A stretch of 21,121 bases of DNA from Prevotella sp. CAG:732 (GCA_000436035.1 FR893259.1:34131-55251), one strand, 5' to 3'; numbered from the stretch's first letter, positions 1-8,490 are shown. Notes: a model not told the origin generated them from the sequence alone. Program-made: numbers and translations.

Positions 1-151
1 TGAACTCCATGAACTTTCAAAAAACACAAGAATCATCATGTTTTCTCTTTTTAAAAGATGTATTTTAATAATTTTCATTCCCTTATATATATAATAAGGT
101 GTAAGAAAATTGCAAACAAGTAGCGCTGATGGCAAAATTATTCTAAATATT
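1..151. other. AT-rich intergenic left edge
   Basis: No coding region is supported here. A TTG-initiated extension of the methyltransferase frame reaches back to 110, but the predicted promoter lies inside it, so it is not used. The only structure seen is a small inverted repeat, CCTTAT (81-86) and ATAAGG (94-99), within a TATATATAATAAGGT-like tract (86-100) that recurs upstream of thrA and of the SulP gene. Confidence 0.6.
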
Positions 152-182
152 TTTCATTATTTCCGAAAAAGTATTAACTTTG
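152..182 (+). promoter_or_regulatory. Predicted Bacteroidota promoter of rlmD
   Basis: A perfect -7 element TAACTTTG (TAnnTTTG) lies at 175-182. It is preceded after 19 nt by TTTC (152-155), one mismatch from the -33 consensus TTTG. The transcript would start near 186-190, giving an untranslated leader of about 15 nt before the ATG at 203. This supports 203 as the start rather than the upstream TTG at 110. Confidence 0.65.
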
Positions 183-202
183 CATCCAAAATAATTAAAA
201 TT

Positions 203-1819
203 ATGGCTAGAAAGCGCAAACCATTACCATTATTAGAAAATATCACGATTGAAGCGGTGGCTGCCGAGGGCAAGTGCATCGCCCGTGTCAACGACCAAGT
301 TGTCTTCGTACCTTTCTGTGTACCTGGCGACGTGGTTGACCTTCAAGTAGTCAAGAAAAAACATAAATACTGCGAGGCGAAAGTCGTGAGATTCATCAAG
401 AAGAGCGACGTTCGCCAAGAGCCGATGTGCGAGCACTTCGGCATCTGCGGCGGTTGCAAATGGCAGAACCTCCCTTACGAGGAGCAGATCAAGGCTAAGC
501 AGAAGCAGATAGAAGACCAGTTGACTCGCATCGGCAAGGTGGAGCTACCAGAGTTTCGCCCAATCATGGGTAGCGTGAAGACCCTGGAGTATCGCAACAA
601 GATTGAGTTCGGATGCAGCAACAAGCGTTGGTTCACTTCAGAGGAATTGGCTCAACTCCCTCAGAAAGAAGACGATACCATTTCTTCCTTGAAGGAGCGT
701 CATGCCCAAAATGCCATCGGTTTCCACATCACGGGAGCTTTCGACAAGATTTATCCTATCAAGAAATGCTGGTTGATGGACAACCTCTGCAACGAGATTC
801 GCAATGATGTCTTCGAGTACGCCGACTCCCACAACTTCACCTTCTATGACCTCCGTGAACAGCACGGATTGCTCCGCGACATGATGATTCGCAACAGCAA
901 TACGGGCGAGTGGATGCTCGTCTTCCAATTCCATTACGACGAGGAAGGCGATGAGGAGAAGGCTCAGGAGCTGATGCAGCACGTAGCTGATAAGTTCCCT
1001 CAGATTACCTCCTTGATGTACGTCGATAACCAGAAGGGAAATGATACTTTCAACGACTTGGAACTCAGCCTCTTCAAAGGCAACGACCATATCTTCGAGT
1101 TGATGGAGGACTTGCGTTTCAAGGTAGGACCAAAGAGTTTCTATCAGACTAACACCGAGCAGGCTTACCATCTCTACTGCGTGGCACGTGAGTTTGCCAA
1201 CCTTTCTGGCAACGAACTCGTTTATGACCTCTATACCGGTACCGGAACCATCGCCAACTTCGTGGCTCACAAGGCCAAGAAGGTGATTGGTATCGAATAC
1301 GTACCTGAGGCTATCGAGGATGCCAAGGTCAACTCCCAGGTAAACAACATCACCAATACCCTCTTCTATGCAGGCGATATGAAGGATATCCTCACCAACG
1401 ACTTCATCGCTCAGCATGGTCGCCCAGACGTCATCATCACCGACCCACCTCGTGCCGGTATGCACCCTGATGTCATCAAGGTCATCTTGAACGCAGCCCC
1501 TAAGCGCATCGTCTATGTAAGTTGCAACCCTGCCACACAGGCTCGCGACCTCCAGATGATGGACATATATTATAAGGTGGCAGCCGTTCAACCAGTCGAT
1601 ATGTTCCCTCACACCCCACATGTGGAGAATGTCGTATTGCTCGAAAAGCGCAGTGATGAGGACATCAAACGGAAAAAGAAGGAACAGGCTGAGAAAGAAA
1701 AAGCCATCGCAGAGGCTAAGGCTGCCAAAGAAGCTGAAAAACTGGCACAGCAGCAAGCTGAAGCAGCAGAGGACTTGACTGAAGAAGAGAAGAAAGCCCT
1801 GCAACAATCTGAGGATTAA
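203..1819 (+). CDS. rlmD: 23S rRNA (uracil-5-)-methyltransferase, RlmD/RumA family
   Basis: The 538-residue protein is a SAM-dependent m5U methyltransferase of 23S rRNA. An N-terminal TRAM domain covers about residues 10-70. A likely 4Fe-4S site follows the C-x5-C-x2-C pattern at C76, C82 and C85, with a fourth cysteine near C189. The catalytic half shows GPKSFYQTN, the SAM-binding motif DLYTGTGTIANF, DPPRAGMHPDV, the nucleophile C441 in VSCNPATQARDL, and the HVENVVLLEKR motif with the general-base Glu near 474. About 58 further residues form a Lys/Glu/Ala-rich, probably helical tail that E. coli RlmD lacks. The start at ATG 203 fits the promoter just upstream. The porin gene begins 30 nt after the stop, so the two may be cotranscribed. 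The fold is certain. Whether it modifies U1939, U747 or both cannot be read from sequence, and rlmCD-type activity is an alternative. Confidence 0.92.
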   Translation: MARKRKPLPLLENITIEAVAAEGKCIARVNDQVVFVPFCVPGDVVDLQVVKKKHKYCEAKVVRFIKKSDVRQEPMCEHFGICGGCKWQNLPYEEQIKAKQKQIEDQLTRIGKVELPEFRPIMGSVKTLEYRNKIEFGCSNKRWFTSEELAQLPQKEDDTISSLKERHAQNAIGFHITGAFDKIYPIKKCWLMDNLCNEIRNDVFEYADSHNFTFYDLREQHGLLRDMMIRNSNTGEWMLVFQFHYDEEGDEEKAQELMQHVADKFPQITSLMYVDNQKGNDTFNDLELSLFKGNDHIFELMEDLRFKVGPKSFYQTNTEQAYHLYCVAREFANLSGNELVYDLYTGTGTIANFVAHKAKKVIGIEYVPEAIEDAKVNSQVNNITNTLFYAGDMKDILTNDFIAQHGRPDVIITDPPRAGMHPDVIKVILNAAPKRIVYVSCNPATQARDLQMMDIYYKVAAVQPVDMFPHTPHVENVVLLEKRSDEDIKRKKKEQAEKEKAIAEAKAAKEAEKLAQQQAEAAEDLTEEEKKALQQSED

Positions 1820-1849
1820 ACTATTACCTAATAATTAATAAAGCAAAAG

Positions 1850-3067
1850 ATGAAAAGAGCATTCATCATGGCACTCATGGCTGCGGCATTGACTACAGCT
1901 GGTGCGCAAGAGAAAAAAGGCATCCAATTGCCTTCATGGTTGAGCAACGTGAAACTGTCGGGCTACGGTATGCTCCAGTACCAATATAGTGGTCAAAAGG
2001 GAGCAGAGTCCAACTCTTTCAATGTACGTATGGGACGTATCTCTTTGGAAGGTCGCATCGCACAGGACTTCTACTGGAAGACCCAGATACAGTTCAATGG
2101 CAACACCTCGACTTTGGGAAACAGCCCACGCATGGTGGATCTCTTCGCCGAGTGGCAGAAATATGAGTTCTTCAAGGTGAAAATCGGACAGTTTAAGAAC
2201 CCATTCACCTTTGAGAACCCGATGAACCCTATCGACCAAGGGTTCATGGGATATGCCCAGAACGTGAGCAAGCTGGCAGGTTTCAGCGACCGAGCTGGCG
2301 AACACTCATCCAATGGACGCGACATCGGTTTGCAGTTCCAGGGCGACTTCCTCAAGAACAGCAATGGACGCAACCTCTTGCACTATCAGATAGGTGCATT
2401 CAACGGTCAAGGCATCAACACCAAAGATGTTGACAATCAGAAGAATATCATCGGTGGCGTTTGGGTAATGCCTGTCAAAGGCATGCGCATCGGAGCCTTC
2501 GGTTGGACGGGTTCTTATGCTCGCAAAGGTACATGGAACGACAACGAAGCTGGTGTAACGCAATATGAGCCTTCAATAGACGAAAATGGAAATCCAAAGA
2601 TTGATAGCGAAGGAAATCCTGTGATGCAAGCCAAGACTTTCTCTGGCACCCGCAAACTTTCACAGTATCGTTATGCGTTCTCAGCAGAATACAAAGCCAA
2701 CGACTGGACTTTCCGTTCAGAGTACATCCACTCAACAGGTATGGCTTTTGCCAAGAGCATCAACAACTTCAATGATGCAGATGCTAAAAACTGCAACTTG
2801 AATGGAAAGATTGGCAACAAGGCACAAGGTGTATATGCCCTCGTCATCGCTCCTATCATCAGCAAGAAACTCTATGCCAAGGCACGTTACGACATGTATG
2901 AGGCAAACGGCAAGACTGACATGATGAAGACCCAATATGAAGTAGGTCTTAACTACAACATCAGCAAGAACTTCACCATCTTGTCTGAGTATGCTTTCGT
3001 CAACGACCGAACACTCGCCGACCACAACTACTCTATGGCAGACGTGGAAGTGTGCTTCCGTTTCTAA
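1850..3067 (+). CDS. Outer-membrane porin, phosphate-selective porin O/P-like
   Basis: This is a 405-residue predicted outer-membrane beta-barrel. A signal peptide MKRAFIMALMAAALTTAGA ends at about residue 19. After a short linker come barrel strands such as VKLSGYGMLQYQYSG, FNVRMGRISLEGRI and FYWKTQIQFNG, in the order typical of the OprO/OprP porin family, and the chain ends in aromatic residues (VEVCFRF). The segment KVKIGQFKNPFTFENP is typical of the family. A loop near residues 240-260 contains an imperfect repeat, DENGNPKIDSEGNP, probably surface-exposed. The substrate is unknown, and in Bacteroidota this family name does not prove phosphate selectivity. No separate promoter is visible in the 30-nt gap after rlmD, so readthrough from it is likely. 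The 75-nt gap downstream leads to the small His-rich gene. Confidence 0.85.
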   Translation: MKRAFIMALMAAALTTAGAQEKKGIQLPSWLSNVKLSGYGMLQYQYSGQKGAESNSFNVRMGRISLEGRIAQDFYWKTQIQFNGNTSTLGNSPRMVDLFAEWQKYEFFKVKIGQFKNPFTFENPMNPIDQGFMGYAQNVSKLAGFSDRAGEHSSNGRDIGLQFQGDFLKNSNGRNLLHYQIGAFNGQGINTKDVDNQKNIIGGVWVMPVKGMRIGAFGWTGSYARKGTWNDNEAGVTQYEPSIDENGNPKIDSEGNPVMQAKTFSGTRKLSQYRYAFSAEYKANDWTFRSEYIHSTGMAFAKSINNFNDADAKNCNLNGKIGNKAQGVYALVIAPIISKKLYAKARYDMYEANGKTDMMKTQYEVGLNYNISKNFTILSEYAFVNDRTLADHNYSMADVEVCFRF

Positions 3068-3142
3068 GGCAACAACAGCCGAATCACATCGGTAAAAGAT
3101 AGCGATTTATTCTTAATATATTATATATAAGTTACAAAGCAA

Positions 3143-3343
3143 ATGGATACAGATGAGAAACAAGTGCATCATCATCACCATCATCATGAGGTGCACTACA
3201 GCCGCAGATCAGGGCACAACCGCCATACTAAATCGCAAAAAAGAAGGAGGTTGCTCAGTAACCTCCTATTCATATTCTTGAGTATTATTGCAGCGATCAT
3301 CATCGCCATTAATCTCTACGACCATTACGTGGGTTTGTTCTAA
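3143..3343 (+). CDS. Small His-rich single-span membrane protein, unknown function
   Basis: I do not recognise this 66-residue protein. Residues 1-8 are acidic and polar, followed by a run of seven histidines (9-15). Residues 16-36 are rich in Arg, Lys and His and end in QKRRRLL. Residues 37-60 form one hydrophobic helix (NLLFIFLSIIAAIIIAINLY), followed by a short DHYVGLF tail. By the positive-inside rule the His tract would be cytoplasmic. The ATG follows the AT-rich leader with AAAGCAA, acceptable for this phylum. The gene lies 75 nt after the porin and converges on the DUF3078 gene. A metal-handling or porin-linked role would be speculation. The coding sequence contains a perfect 8-bp hairpin at 3245-3267. 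The clear membrane segment and basic flank argue that it is a real gene, but small size limits confidence. Confidence 0.6.
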   Translation: MDTDEKQVHHHHHHHEVHYSRRSGHNRHTKSQKRRRLLSNLLFIFLSIIAAIIIAINLYDHYVGLF

Positions 3344-3412
3344 CTAGGACAACCCCTTTTTCTTTACCAAACAGCAGCCCTTCGAATTACAGAAAGACAT
3401 CCGTCCTCATAC

Positions 3413-4696
3413 TTAGAAAGAGTAAGAGAAACCTACTGAAGCATATTCCTTAAACTGCCAATAGCTCTCACCCTCTTGTCGCTTAGCGCCATCATCGAAA
3501 CGAGGATACAGGAAGATGTTGGTAGAGATGTACTTGTTGAACTGGAACGACAAGGTATTCTCCCATTCCAGTTCGGCACGCTCGTAAGTAGTGTAACCAT
3601 ACAAACGAGTTTTCCATCGGATATTGTCAGCAAATGCCCAGGTGAAATCCAACGTAAACTCAGAACCATAGTCGGTCATCCCATGATGTCCTTCCTCCAA
3701 TCCATAACGGGTAACCAGCGTGGAGCGTCCCACATACTGCCAGTTGAAAGCCAAAGGAGCGATATGTGCACTGCCTTTCAGACGATGATTGAGCCAGTCG
3801 ATAGAATAATCCATACCGACAGACAGGTTCAACTTGAATGGTGACATGAAGTCGGAATACACAAACTTATCATTGCTCTTCAAACTTTTAGTAAATTGCG
3901 TTTGAGCGATGAGTTGGAAGGAATAATACCACTTCTTGGTAGCCTGCAATCCCAACTTACCTGTATAGCGAAGCAAATCCTCGGAAGTCTTATACTTATG
4001 AATGGTATCACCCTTGGAAGTTTGATAGCCAAGGCGCATCTCCAACTTATTGTCCCACTTCACTTTCTGCTTATTGTTGTAGTTGGCTTGCAAGGTGATG
4101 CTACCGAGCATGGAATAGTTGCTCTCACCACCCTTGTACCAGTTGTCGCTCACATAATTTTGCAAGAATTGCAAGTAGTAATCCCCACTAAACTTCCAGA
4201 AGTTAGGTTTCTTGACCACAATGCTGACAGGTGCAGCCTCAGCCTCCATCGCTTTCGGAGCTACCTCCTCCACGATGTTGATCTTCGACTTTCTTGGCGC
4301 ATCATCCGCAATAGGCGCCCCCACGAGATCGAGTCTCGACTCATTGCTCTTCACCAAATCGGGGCGGTTGAGATACACGTTCATCAACGTCTGGTCGAGC
4401 ATGACATCCAAGGAATCACCCTTCGCACGAGGATCCAAGCGAAGGAAACGATGAGCAGGAGCATGATAGAAAGTAAGCGGAGTGAAAAGCTTAGAATAGC
4501 GAATATCGTTGGCATCCAACTGCAGGGAGTCGATACGATGACGCTGAATGAGCAAAGAATCCTCATAATTCTTTACCCACTCTTGTAGAGCAGTCTCTTT
4601 CTTCAAACTCTTCCCCATCCTAGTTGCCCTCGTCTGGGCATGCGCCGCCAGCAAGCCGGCGAAAAAGAATATCAACAAACTAATTCTCAATTTCAT
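3413..4696 (-). CDS. DUF3078 outer-membrane beta-barrel-like protein
   Basis: This is a 427-residue exported protein. A signal peptide starts at MKLRISLLIFFFAGLLAAHA (residues 1-20). Residues about 20-160 are a polar, probably periplasmic or linker region (KSLKKETALQEWVKNYEDSL). From about residue 164 the DUF3078 domain begins with WKFSGDYYLQFLQNYVSDNW and YKGGESNYSMLGSITLQANY, followed by alternating beta-strand segments, and it ends in VGFSYSF with the terminal Phe common in outer-membrane barrels. The start at 4696 is chosen because it opens directly on the signal peptide. The longer frame back to 4753 starts at TTG and has no signal-like start. A 24-codon ORF overlaps this start as ATGA. 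The function of DUF3078 proteins is not known to me. The gene is divergent from pyrG and converges on the small membrane-protein gene. Confidence 0.85.
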   Translation of the reverse strand: MKLRISLLIFFFAGLLAAHAQTRATRMGKSLKKETALQEWVKNYEDSLLIQRHRIDSLQLDANDIRYSKLFTPLTFYHAPAHRFLRLDPRAKGDSLDVMLDQTLMNVYLNRPDLVKSNESRLDLVGAPIADDAPRKSKINIVEEVAPKAMEAEAAPVSIVVKKPNFWKFSGDYYLQFLQNYVSDNWYKGGESNYSMLGSITLQANYNNKQKVKWDNKLEMRLGYQTSKGDTIHKYKTSEDLLRYTGKLGLQATKKWYYSFQLIAQTQFTKSLKSNDKFVYSDFMSPFKLNLSVGMDYSIDWLNHRLKGSAHIAPLAFNWQYVGRSTLVTRYGLEEGHHGMTDYGSEFTLDFTWAFADNIRWKTRLYGYTTYERAELEWENTLSFQFNKYISTNIFLYPRFDDGAKRQEGESYWQFKEYASVGFSYSF

Positions 4697-4767
4697 ACCA
4701 ATAAGATAAGAATCTCCATCCCCAAAGCCAAAGGAGCAGAAAGGATAAAGCAATATGATTTTTCCAT
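4693..4767 (-). CDS. Possible 24-codon upstream ORF coupled to the DUF3078 gene
   Basis: On the minus strand an ATG at 4767 opens a 24-residue frame (MEKSYCFILSAPLALGMEIL, then ILLV) whose TGA stop at 4695-4693 overlaps the DUF3078 ATG (4696-4694) in an ATGA arrangement. It starts 8 nt after the predicted -7 element TACCTTTG (4783-4776), so it would be the first start codon on the mRNA. The layout is what translational coupling or a leader peptide would look like, but a frame this short can occur by chance and its product resembles nothing I know. Confidence 0.3.
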   Translation of the reverse strand: MEKSYCFILSAPLALGMEILILLV

Positions 4768-4775
4768 TTTAGCCG

Positions 4776-4804
4776 CAAAGGTAATAAATAATTCATAAAA
4801 CAAT
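4776..4804 (-). promoter_or_regulatory. Predicted promoter of the DUF3078 gene
   Basis: A perfect minus-strand -7 element TACCTTTG (complement of CAAAGGTA, 4776-4783) is present. The best upstream -33 match is ATTG (4801-4804) at a short 17-nt spacing, so the -33 half is weak. It lies back to back with the pyrG promoter 19 bp away. Confidence 0.5.
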
Positions 4805-4822
4805 GCCAATATTTGCAATATT

Positions 4823-4854
4823 TTTGGCTAATTCATAATTTTATAGTAACTTTG
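4823..4854 (+). promoter_or_regulatory. Predicted pyrG promoter
   Basis: TTTG (4823-4826), a 20-nt spacer and TAACTTTG (4847-4854) match both halves of the Bacteroidota sigma-ABfr consensus. Transcription would start near 4858-4862, about 28 nt before the GTG start of pyrG. Confidence 0.8.
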
Positions 4855-4887
4855 CAACCGATTATTCTAATTTAAAATATAAATATC

Positions 4888-6492
4888 GTGGCTGAAACAA
4901 AGTACATCTTCGTTACTGGTGGTGTGGTTTCTTCATTGGGAAAAGGAATCATCTCTTCATCCATCGGTAAGCTTCTGCAAGCCAGGGGCTACAACATTAC
5001 AATTCAAAAGTTTGACCCATACATCAACATTGATCCGGGTACCCTGAACCCTTACGAGCACGGTGAGTGCTACGTCACGGTGGATGGTATGGAAACAGAC
5101 CTCGACCTCGGTCACTACGAGAGATTCACAGGTATTCAGACAACAAAGGCCAACTCCCTCACTACCGGTCGCATCTACAAGGCGGTCATCGACAAGGAAC
5201 GTCGCGGCGACTATCTGGGCAAGACCATCCAAGTGGTGCCTCACATCACCGACGAGATCAAGCGCAACGTGAAGTTGCTCGGCAAGAAGTATCACTACGA
5301 CTTCGTGATCACCGAGATTGGTGGTACCATCGGCGACATCGAGAGCGCACCTTTCATGGAGGCCATCCGCCAGTTGAAGTGGGAATTGGGCAAGAACGCC
5401 ATCAACGTTCACCTGACCTACATTCCTTACCTCAAGGCAGCAGGCGAGTTGAAGACAAAGCCTACCCAGCACTCCGTGAAGGAGCTACAGAGCGTAGGTA
5501 TTCAGCCAGACATTCTTATCCTCCGCACCGAGAAGCACCTGGAGCAAGGCATCCTGAAGAAGGTGGCAAGCTTCTGTAATGTCGATCTCGACTGCGTGAT
5601 TCAGAGCGAAGACCTCCCTAGCATCTACGAGGTGCCGGTCAACATGCAGAACCAAGGTCTCGACACCGCCATCCTCCGCAAGATGGGTGAGCCTATCGGC
5701 GAGACTCCTGCACTCGGTCCTTGGAAGTCTTTCCTCGACCGCCGCAACAGGGCGACAGAAACTGTCAACATCGGTCTCGTGGGTAAGTACGACTTGCAGG
5801 ATGCCTACAAGAGCATCCGTGAGAGCCTCTCTCATGCAGGTACTTACAACGACCACAAGGTGAAGATTACATTCATCAACTCAGAATACCTCACAGAGGA
5901 CAACGTGGCAGAGCAGTTGAAGGACCAAGATGGCATAGTCATCTGTCCTGGATTCGGTCAGCGTGGTATCGAGGGCAAGATTGTCGCCGCTCACTACACC
6001 CGCACCCACGACATCCCAACCTTCGGCATCTGTCTTGGCATGCAGATGATTGTCATCGAGTTTGCCCGCAACGTATTGGGCTACAAGGATGCCAACTCAC
6101 GAGAGATGGATGAGAAAACTCCACACAATGTCATCGACATCATGGAGGAGCAGAAGAACATCTCCAACATGGGTGGAACCATGCGACTCGGTGCTTACGA
6201 GTGCGTATTAAAACAAGGTTCGCGCGTGTTCAATATATATAAGAAGGAGCACATCCAGGAGCGTCACCGCCATCGCTATGAGTTCAACAACGAGTTCCAA
6301 CAGGAGTTTGAGAAGCATGGCATGATGTGCGTGGGTCGCAACCCAGAAAGCGACTTGGTGGAGATTGTGGAGATACCAGGCTTGAAGTGGTACATCGGAA
6401 CACAGTATCACCCAGAGTACCAGAGCACGGTATTGAAGCCACACCCACTCTTCGTTGACTTCGTAAAGACAGCTATCGCCAACAAGAAATAG
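4888..6492 (+). CDS. pyrG: CTP synthase
   Basis: The 534-residue enzyme aminates UTP to CTP using ATP and glutamine, the last step of de novo pyrimidine nucleotide synthesis, in the cytoplasm. The N-terminal synthetase domain (about 1-270) opens with KYIFVTGGVVSSLGKGI, the ATP-binding loop, and carries DPYINIDPGTLNPYEHGE and EIGGTIGDIES. The C-terminal class I glutamine amidotransferase domain (about 290-530) has the oxyanion region PGFGQRG, nucleophile C382 in GICLGMQ, and H508 and E510 in QYHPEYQS, completing the triad. Length is normal for the family. The start codon is GTG, placed directly at the conserved N-terminus, and no upstream ATG in frame is available. It is expressed from its own strong promoter and yidC follows 40 nt later, probably in the same transcript. 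Confidence 0.98.
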   Translation: MAETKYIFVTGGVVSSLGKGIISSSIGKLLQARGYNITIQKFDPYINIDPGTLNPYEHGECYVTVDGMETDLDLGHYERFTGIQTTKANSLTTGRIYKAVIDKERRGDYLGKTIQVVPHITDEIKRNVKLLGKKYHYDFVITEIGGTIGDIESAPFMEAIRQLKWELGKNAINVHLTYIPYLKAAGELKTKPTQHSVKELQSVGIQPDILILRTEKHLEQGILKKVASFCNVDLDCVIQSEDLPSIYEVPVNMQNQGLDTAILRKMGEPIGETPALGPWKSFLDRRNRATETVNIGLVGKYDLQDAYKSIRESLSHAGTYNDHKVKITFINSEYLTEDNVAEQLKDQDGIVICPGFGQRGIEGKIVAAHYTRTHDIPTFGICLGMQMIVIEFARNVLGYKDANSREMDEKTPHNVIDIMEEQKNISNMGGTMRLGAYECVLKQGSRVFNIYKKEHIQERHRHRYEFNNEFQQEFEKHGMMCVGRNPESDLVEIVEIPGLKWYIGTQYHPEYQSTVLKPHPLFVDFVKTAIANKK

Positions 6493-6532
6493 CCGTCTCT
6501 CTACAAGAGAATAAACAAGAACAAAAATAATA

Positions 6533-8482
6533 ATGAACAAAAACAACATTATCGGTTTCCTCCTGATTGCCCTCGTGCTCATCGGATTCAGCTGGTACTC
6601 CCAGCCATCAGCCGAGCAGCAAAGAGCGGCTTTCGTTCAGGATTCCATCGCCAAGGCTAAACATGCCGAGATGGAAAAGACCAGCAAGGCTGCCGCAGAG
6701 AAGCGCCAGGCTGAGGCTAAGGCTAAGATTGAGGCTGACTCAACCGCCCTATTCTATTCGGCACTCAAAGGTCAGGCTCAGAAGGTAGTCTTAAAGAACG
6801 AGAAAGTAGAATTGACCCTCAACACCAAGGGTGGTACAGTCGAGAAGGCTGTCATCAAGGGTTATGTAGGTCATAACATCAAGGTGAAGGACGGCTCGGC
6901 TGACGCCAAGGACGTGACCCTCTTTGACGGCGCAGACCAAAGCCTCAAGTTCATGTTGGAGGCTAAGGAAGCCAACATCATCACCAGCGACCTCTACTTC
7001 ATTCCTTCCAACGTGACCGACTCTACCGTCACCATGACCGCAGTGGCTGGCGAAGGCAAGACACTCACCATGACCTATACCCTCGGCAAGGACTACATGC
7101 TCCACATGAGTTTGCAGGCACAAGGTATGGCAGGCTTGTTCTCACCTAACTACAGCAAGATGGACGTGGACTGGAGCGACAAGGCTCGCCAACAGGAGCG
7201 TGGCTTCATGTTCGAGAATCGCTACACCACCCTCACCTATCATGATGTAGAGGGCGGCACCGACCACCTCAACGAGGGAAGCGAGAAAATCGACGAGGCT
7301 ATCGAGGAGAGCATCGACTGGGTATCCTTCAAGAACCAGTTCTTCTCTGCCATCATCGTGGCAAAGGACAACTTCGACAAGAACGCCCTCATGACTTCTG
7401 TTCCTCAGCAGAAAGGTTCTGGCTATCTGAAGCAGTTCCAGGCTAAGATGAAGACAGCCTTCGACCCTACTGGCAAGAAGGCATCTGAGTTTGAGTTCTA
7501 CTATGGTCCTAACGACTTCCAGATTCTGAAGAACACTGAGAAGGAAAGTACTTTCAACAAGGACTTGGAGTTCCAAAAGTTGGTTTATCTCGGATGGCCT
7601 ATCATCCGTTGGATTAACCGTTTCTTCACGCTCTATGTCTTCGACTGGTTGAGCAAGGTCTTCCCTATGGGTGTCGTATTGATTCTCATCACCTTGTTGC
7701 TGAAGTTGATCACCTATCCTATGGTGAAGAAGAGCTACATGAGCAGTGCCAAGATGCGTGTGCTGAAACCAAAATTGGAGGCAGCTACAGCTCAATACAA
7801 TAAGCCTGAGGACCAGATGCAGAAGCAACAGGCGATGATGGCTGAGTACGCCAAGTATGGTGTCAGTCCATTGTCAGGATGTATCCCAATGTTGATTCAG
7901 ATGCCAGTTTGGGTTGCGATGTTCAACTTCGTGCCTAACGCCATCCAACTACGTGGCGAGAACTTCCTCTGGATGAGCGACTTGAGCACATACGACCCAA
8001 TCTTTGAGTGGAATACCAACATTTGGTTGATTGGCGACCACTTGAGCTTGACTTGTATTCTCTTCTGTATAGCCAACTTGTTGTACTCTTGGATGACCAT
8101 GCGTCAGCAGAGAGACCAGATGGTAGGTCAGCAGGCAGAGCAGATGAAGATGATGCAATGGATGATGTTCCTCATGCCATTGATGTTCTTCTTCATGTTC
8201 AATGACTACTCATCAGGTTTGAACTTCTACTACTTCATCTCATTGTTCTTCAGTGCCGCTATCATGTGGACACTTCGCAAGACCACAGACGACGAGAAAC
8301 TCCTCGCTATCTTGGAGAAGCGTTACCAGGAGAACAAGAACAACCCAAAGAAAGCCAATGGCTTGATGGCTCGTATGCAGGCTCTCCAGGAGATGCAACA
8401 GCAGCAAATGAAGCAGCAGCAAGCTGAGATGGCCCGCAAGAAGGCAGAATTGGAAGAGAAAAAGAAGAATCTTGGAAAATAA
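6533..8482 (+). CDS. yidC: Membrane protein insertase YidC
   Basis: This 649-residue YidC/Oxa1/Alb3 insertase places proteins in the inner membrane, with Sec or alone. It has the Gram-negative layout: an N-terminal membrane segment (residues about 6-22, IIGFLLIALVLIGFSWYS), an Ala/Lys/Glu-rich linker, a periplasmic beta domain (about 80-340), and a C-terminal block of five helices from about 370 to 590. The block includes MGVVLILITLLLKLITYPM, the cytoplasmic hairpin MVKKSYMSSAKM, and CIPMLIQMPVWVAMFNFV. The cytoplasmic tail is Gln/Met/Lys-rich. At the place where E. coli YidC has the groove arginine R366 (IIVRGIMYPL) this protein has K391 (LLLKLITYPM), which keeps the positive charge. It lies 40 nt after pyrG and is followed by a hairpin and a strong terminator. 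Confidence 0.97.
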   Translation: MNKNNIIGFLLIALVLIGFSWYSQPSAEQQRAAFVQDSIAKAKHAEMEKTSKAAAEKRQAEAKAKIEADSTALFYSALKGQAQKVVLKNEKVELTLNTKGGTVEKAVIKGYVGHNIKVKDGSADAKDVTLFDGADQSLKFMLEAKEANIITSDLYFIPSNVTDSTVTMTAVAGEGKTLTMTYTLGKDYMLHMSLQAQGMAGLFSPNYSKMDVDWSDKARQQERGFMFENRYTTLTYHDVEGGTDHLNEGSEKIDEAIEESIDWVSFKNQFFSAIIVAKDNFDKNALMTSVPQQKGSGYLKQFQAKMKTAFDPTGKKASEFEFYYGPNDFQILKNTEKESTFNKDLEFQKLVYLGWPIIRWINRFFTLYVFDWLSKVFPMGVVLILITLLLKLITYPMVKKSYMSSAKMRVLKPKLEAATAQYNKPEDQMQKQQAMMAEYAKYGVSPLSGCIPMLIQMPVWVAMFNFVPNAIQLRGENFLWMSDLSTYDPIFEWNTNIWLIGDHLSLTCILFCIANLLYSWMTMRQQRDQMVGQQAEQMKMMQWMMFLMPLMFFFMFNDYSSGLNFYYFISLFFSAAIMWTLRKTTDDEKLLAILEKRYQENKNNPKKANGLMARMQALQEMQQQQMKQQQAEMARKKAELEEKKKNLGK

Positions 8483-8490
8483 AGAACATA

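Noticed and set aside
110..202. N-terminal extension of RlmD from a TTG codon
   Set aside because: The predicted promoter (152-182) lies within it, and the TRAM domain begins after the ATG at 203.
638..1807. 389-codon minus-strand frame opposite rlmD
   Set aside because: Antisense of a gene with all methyltransferase motifs; Leu/His/Val-rich composition typical of a shadow frame.
3896..4588. 230-codon plus-strand frame opposite the DUF3078 gene
   Set aside because: The opposite strand has a signal peptide, a recognised domain and a barrel C-terminus. This frame is its antisense shadow.
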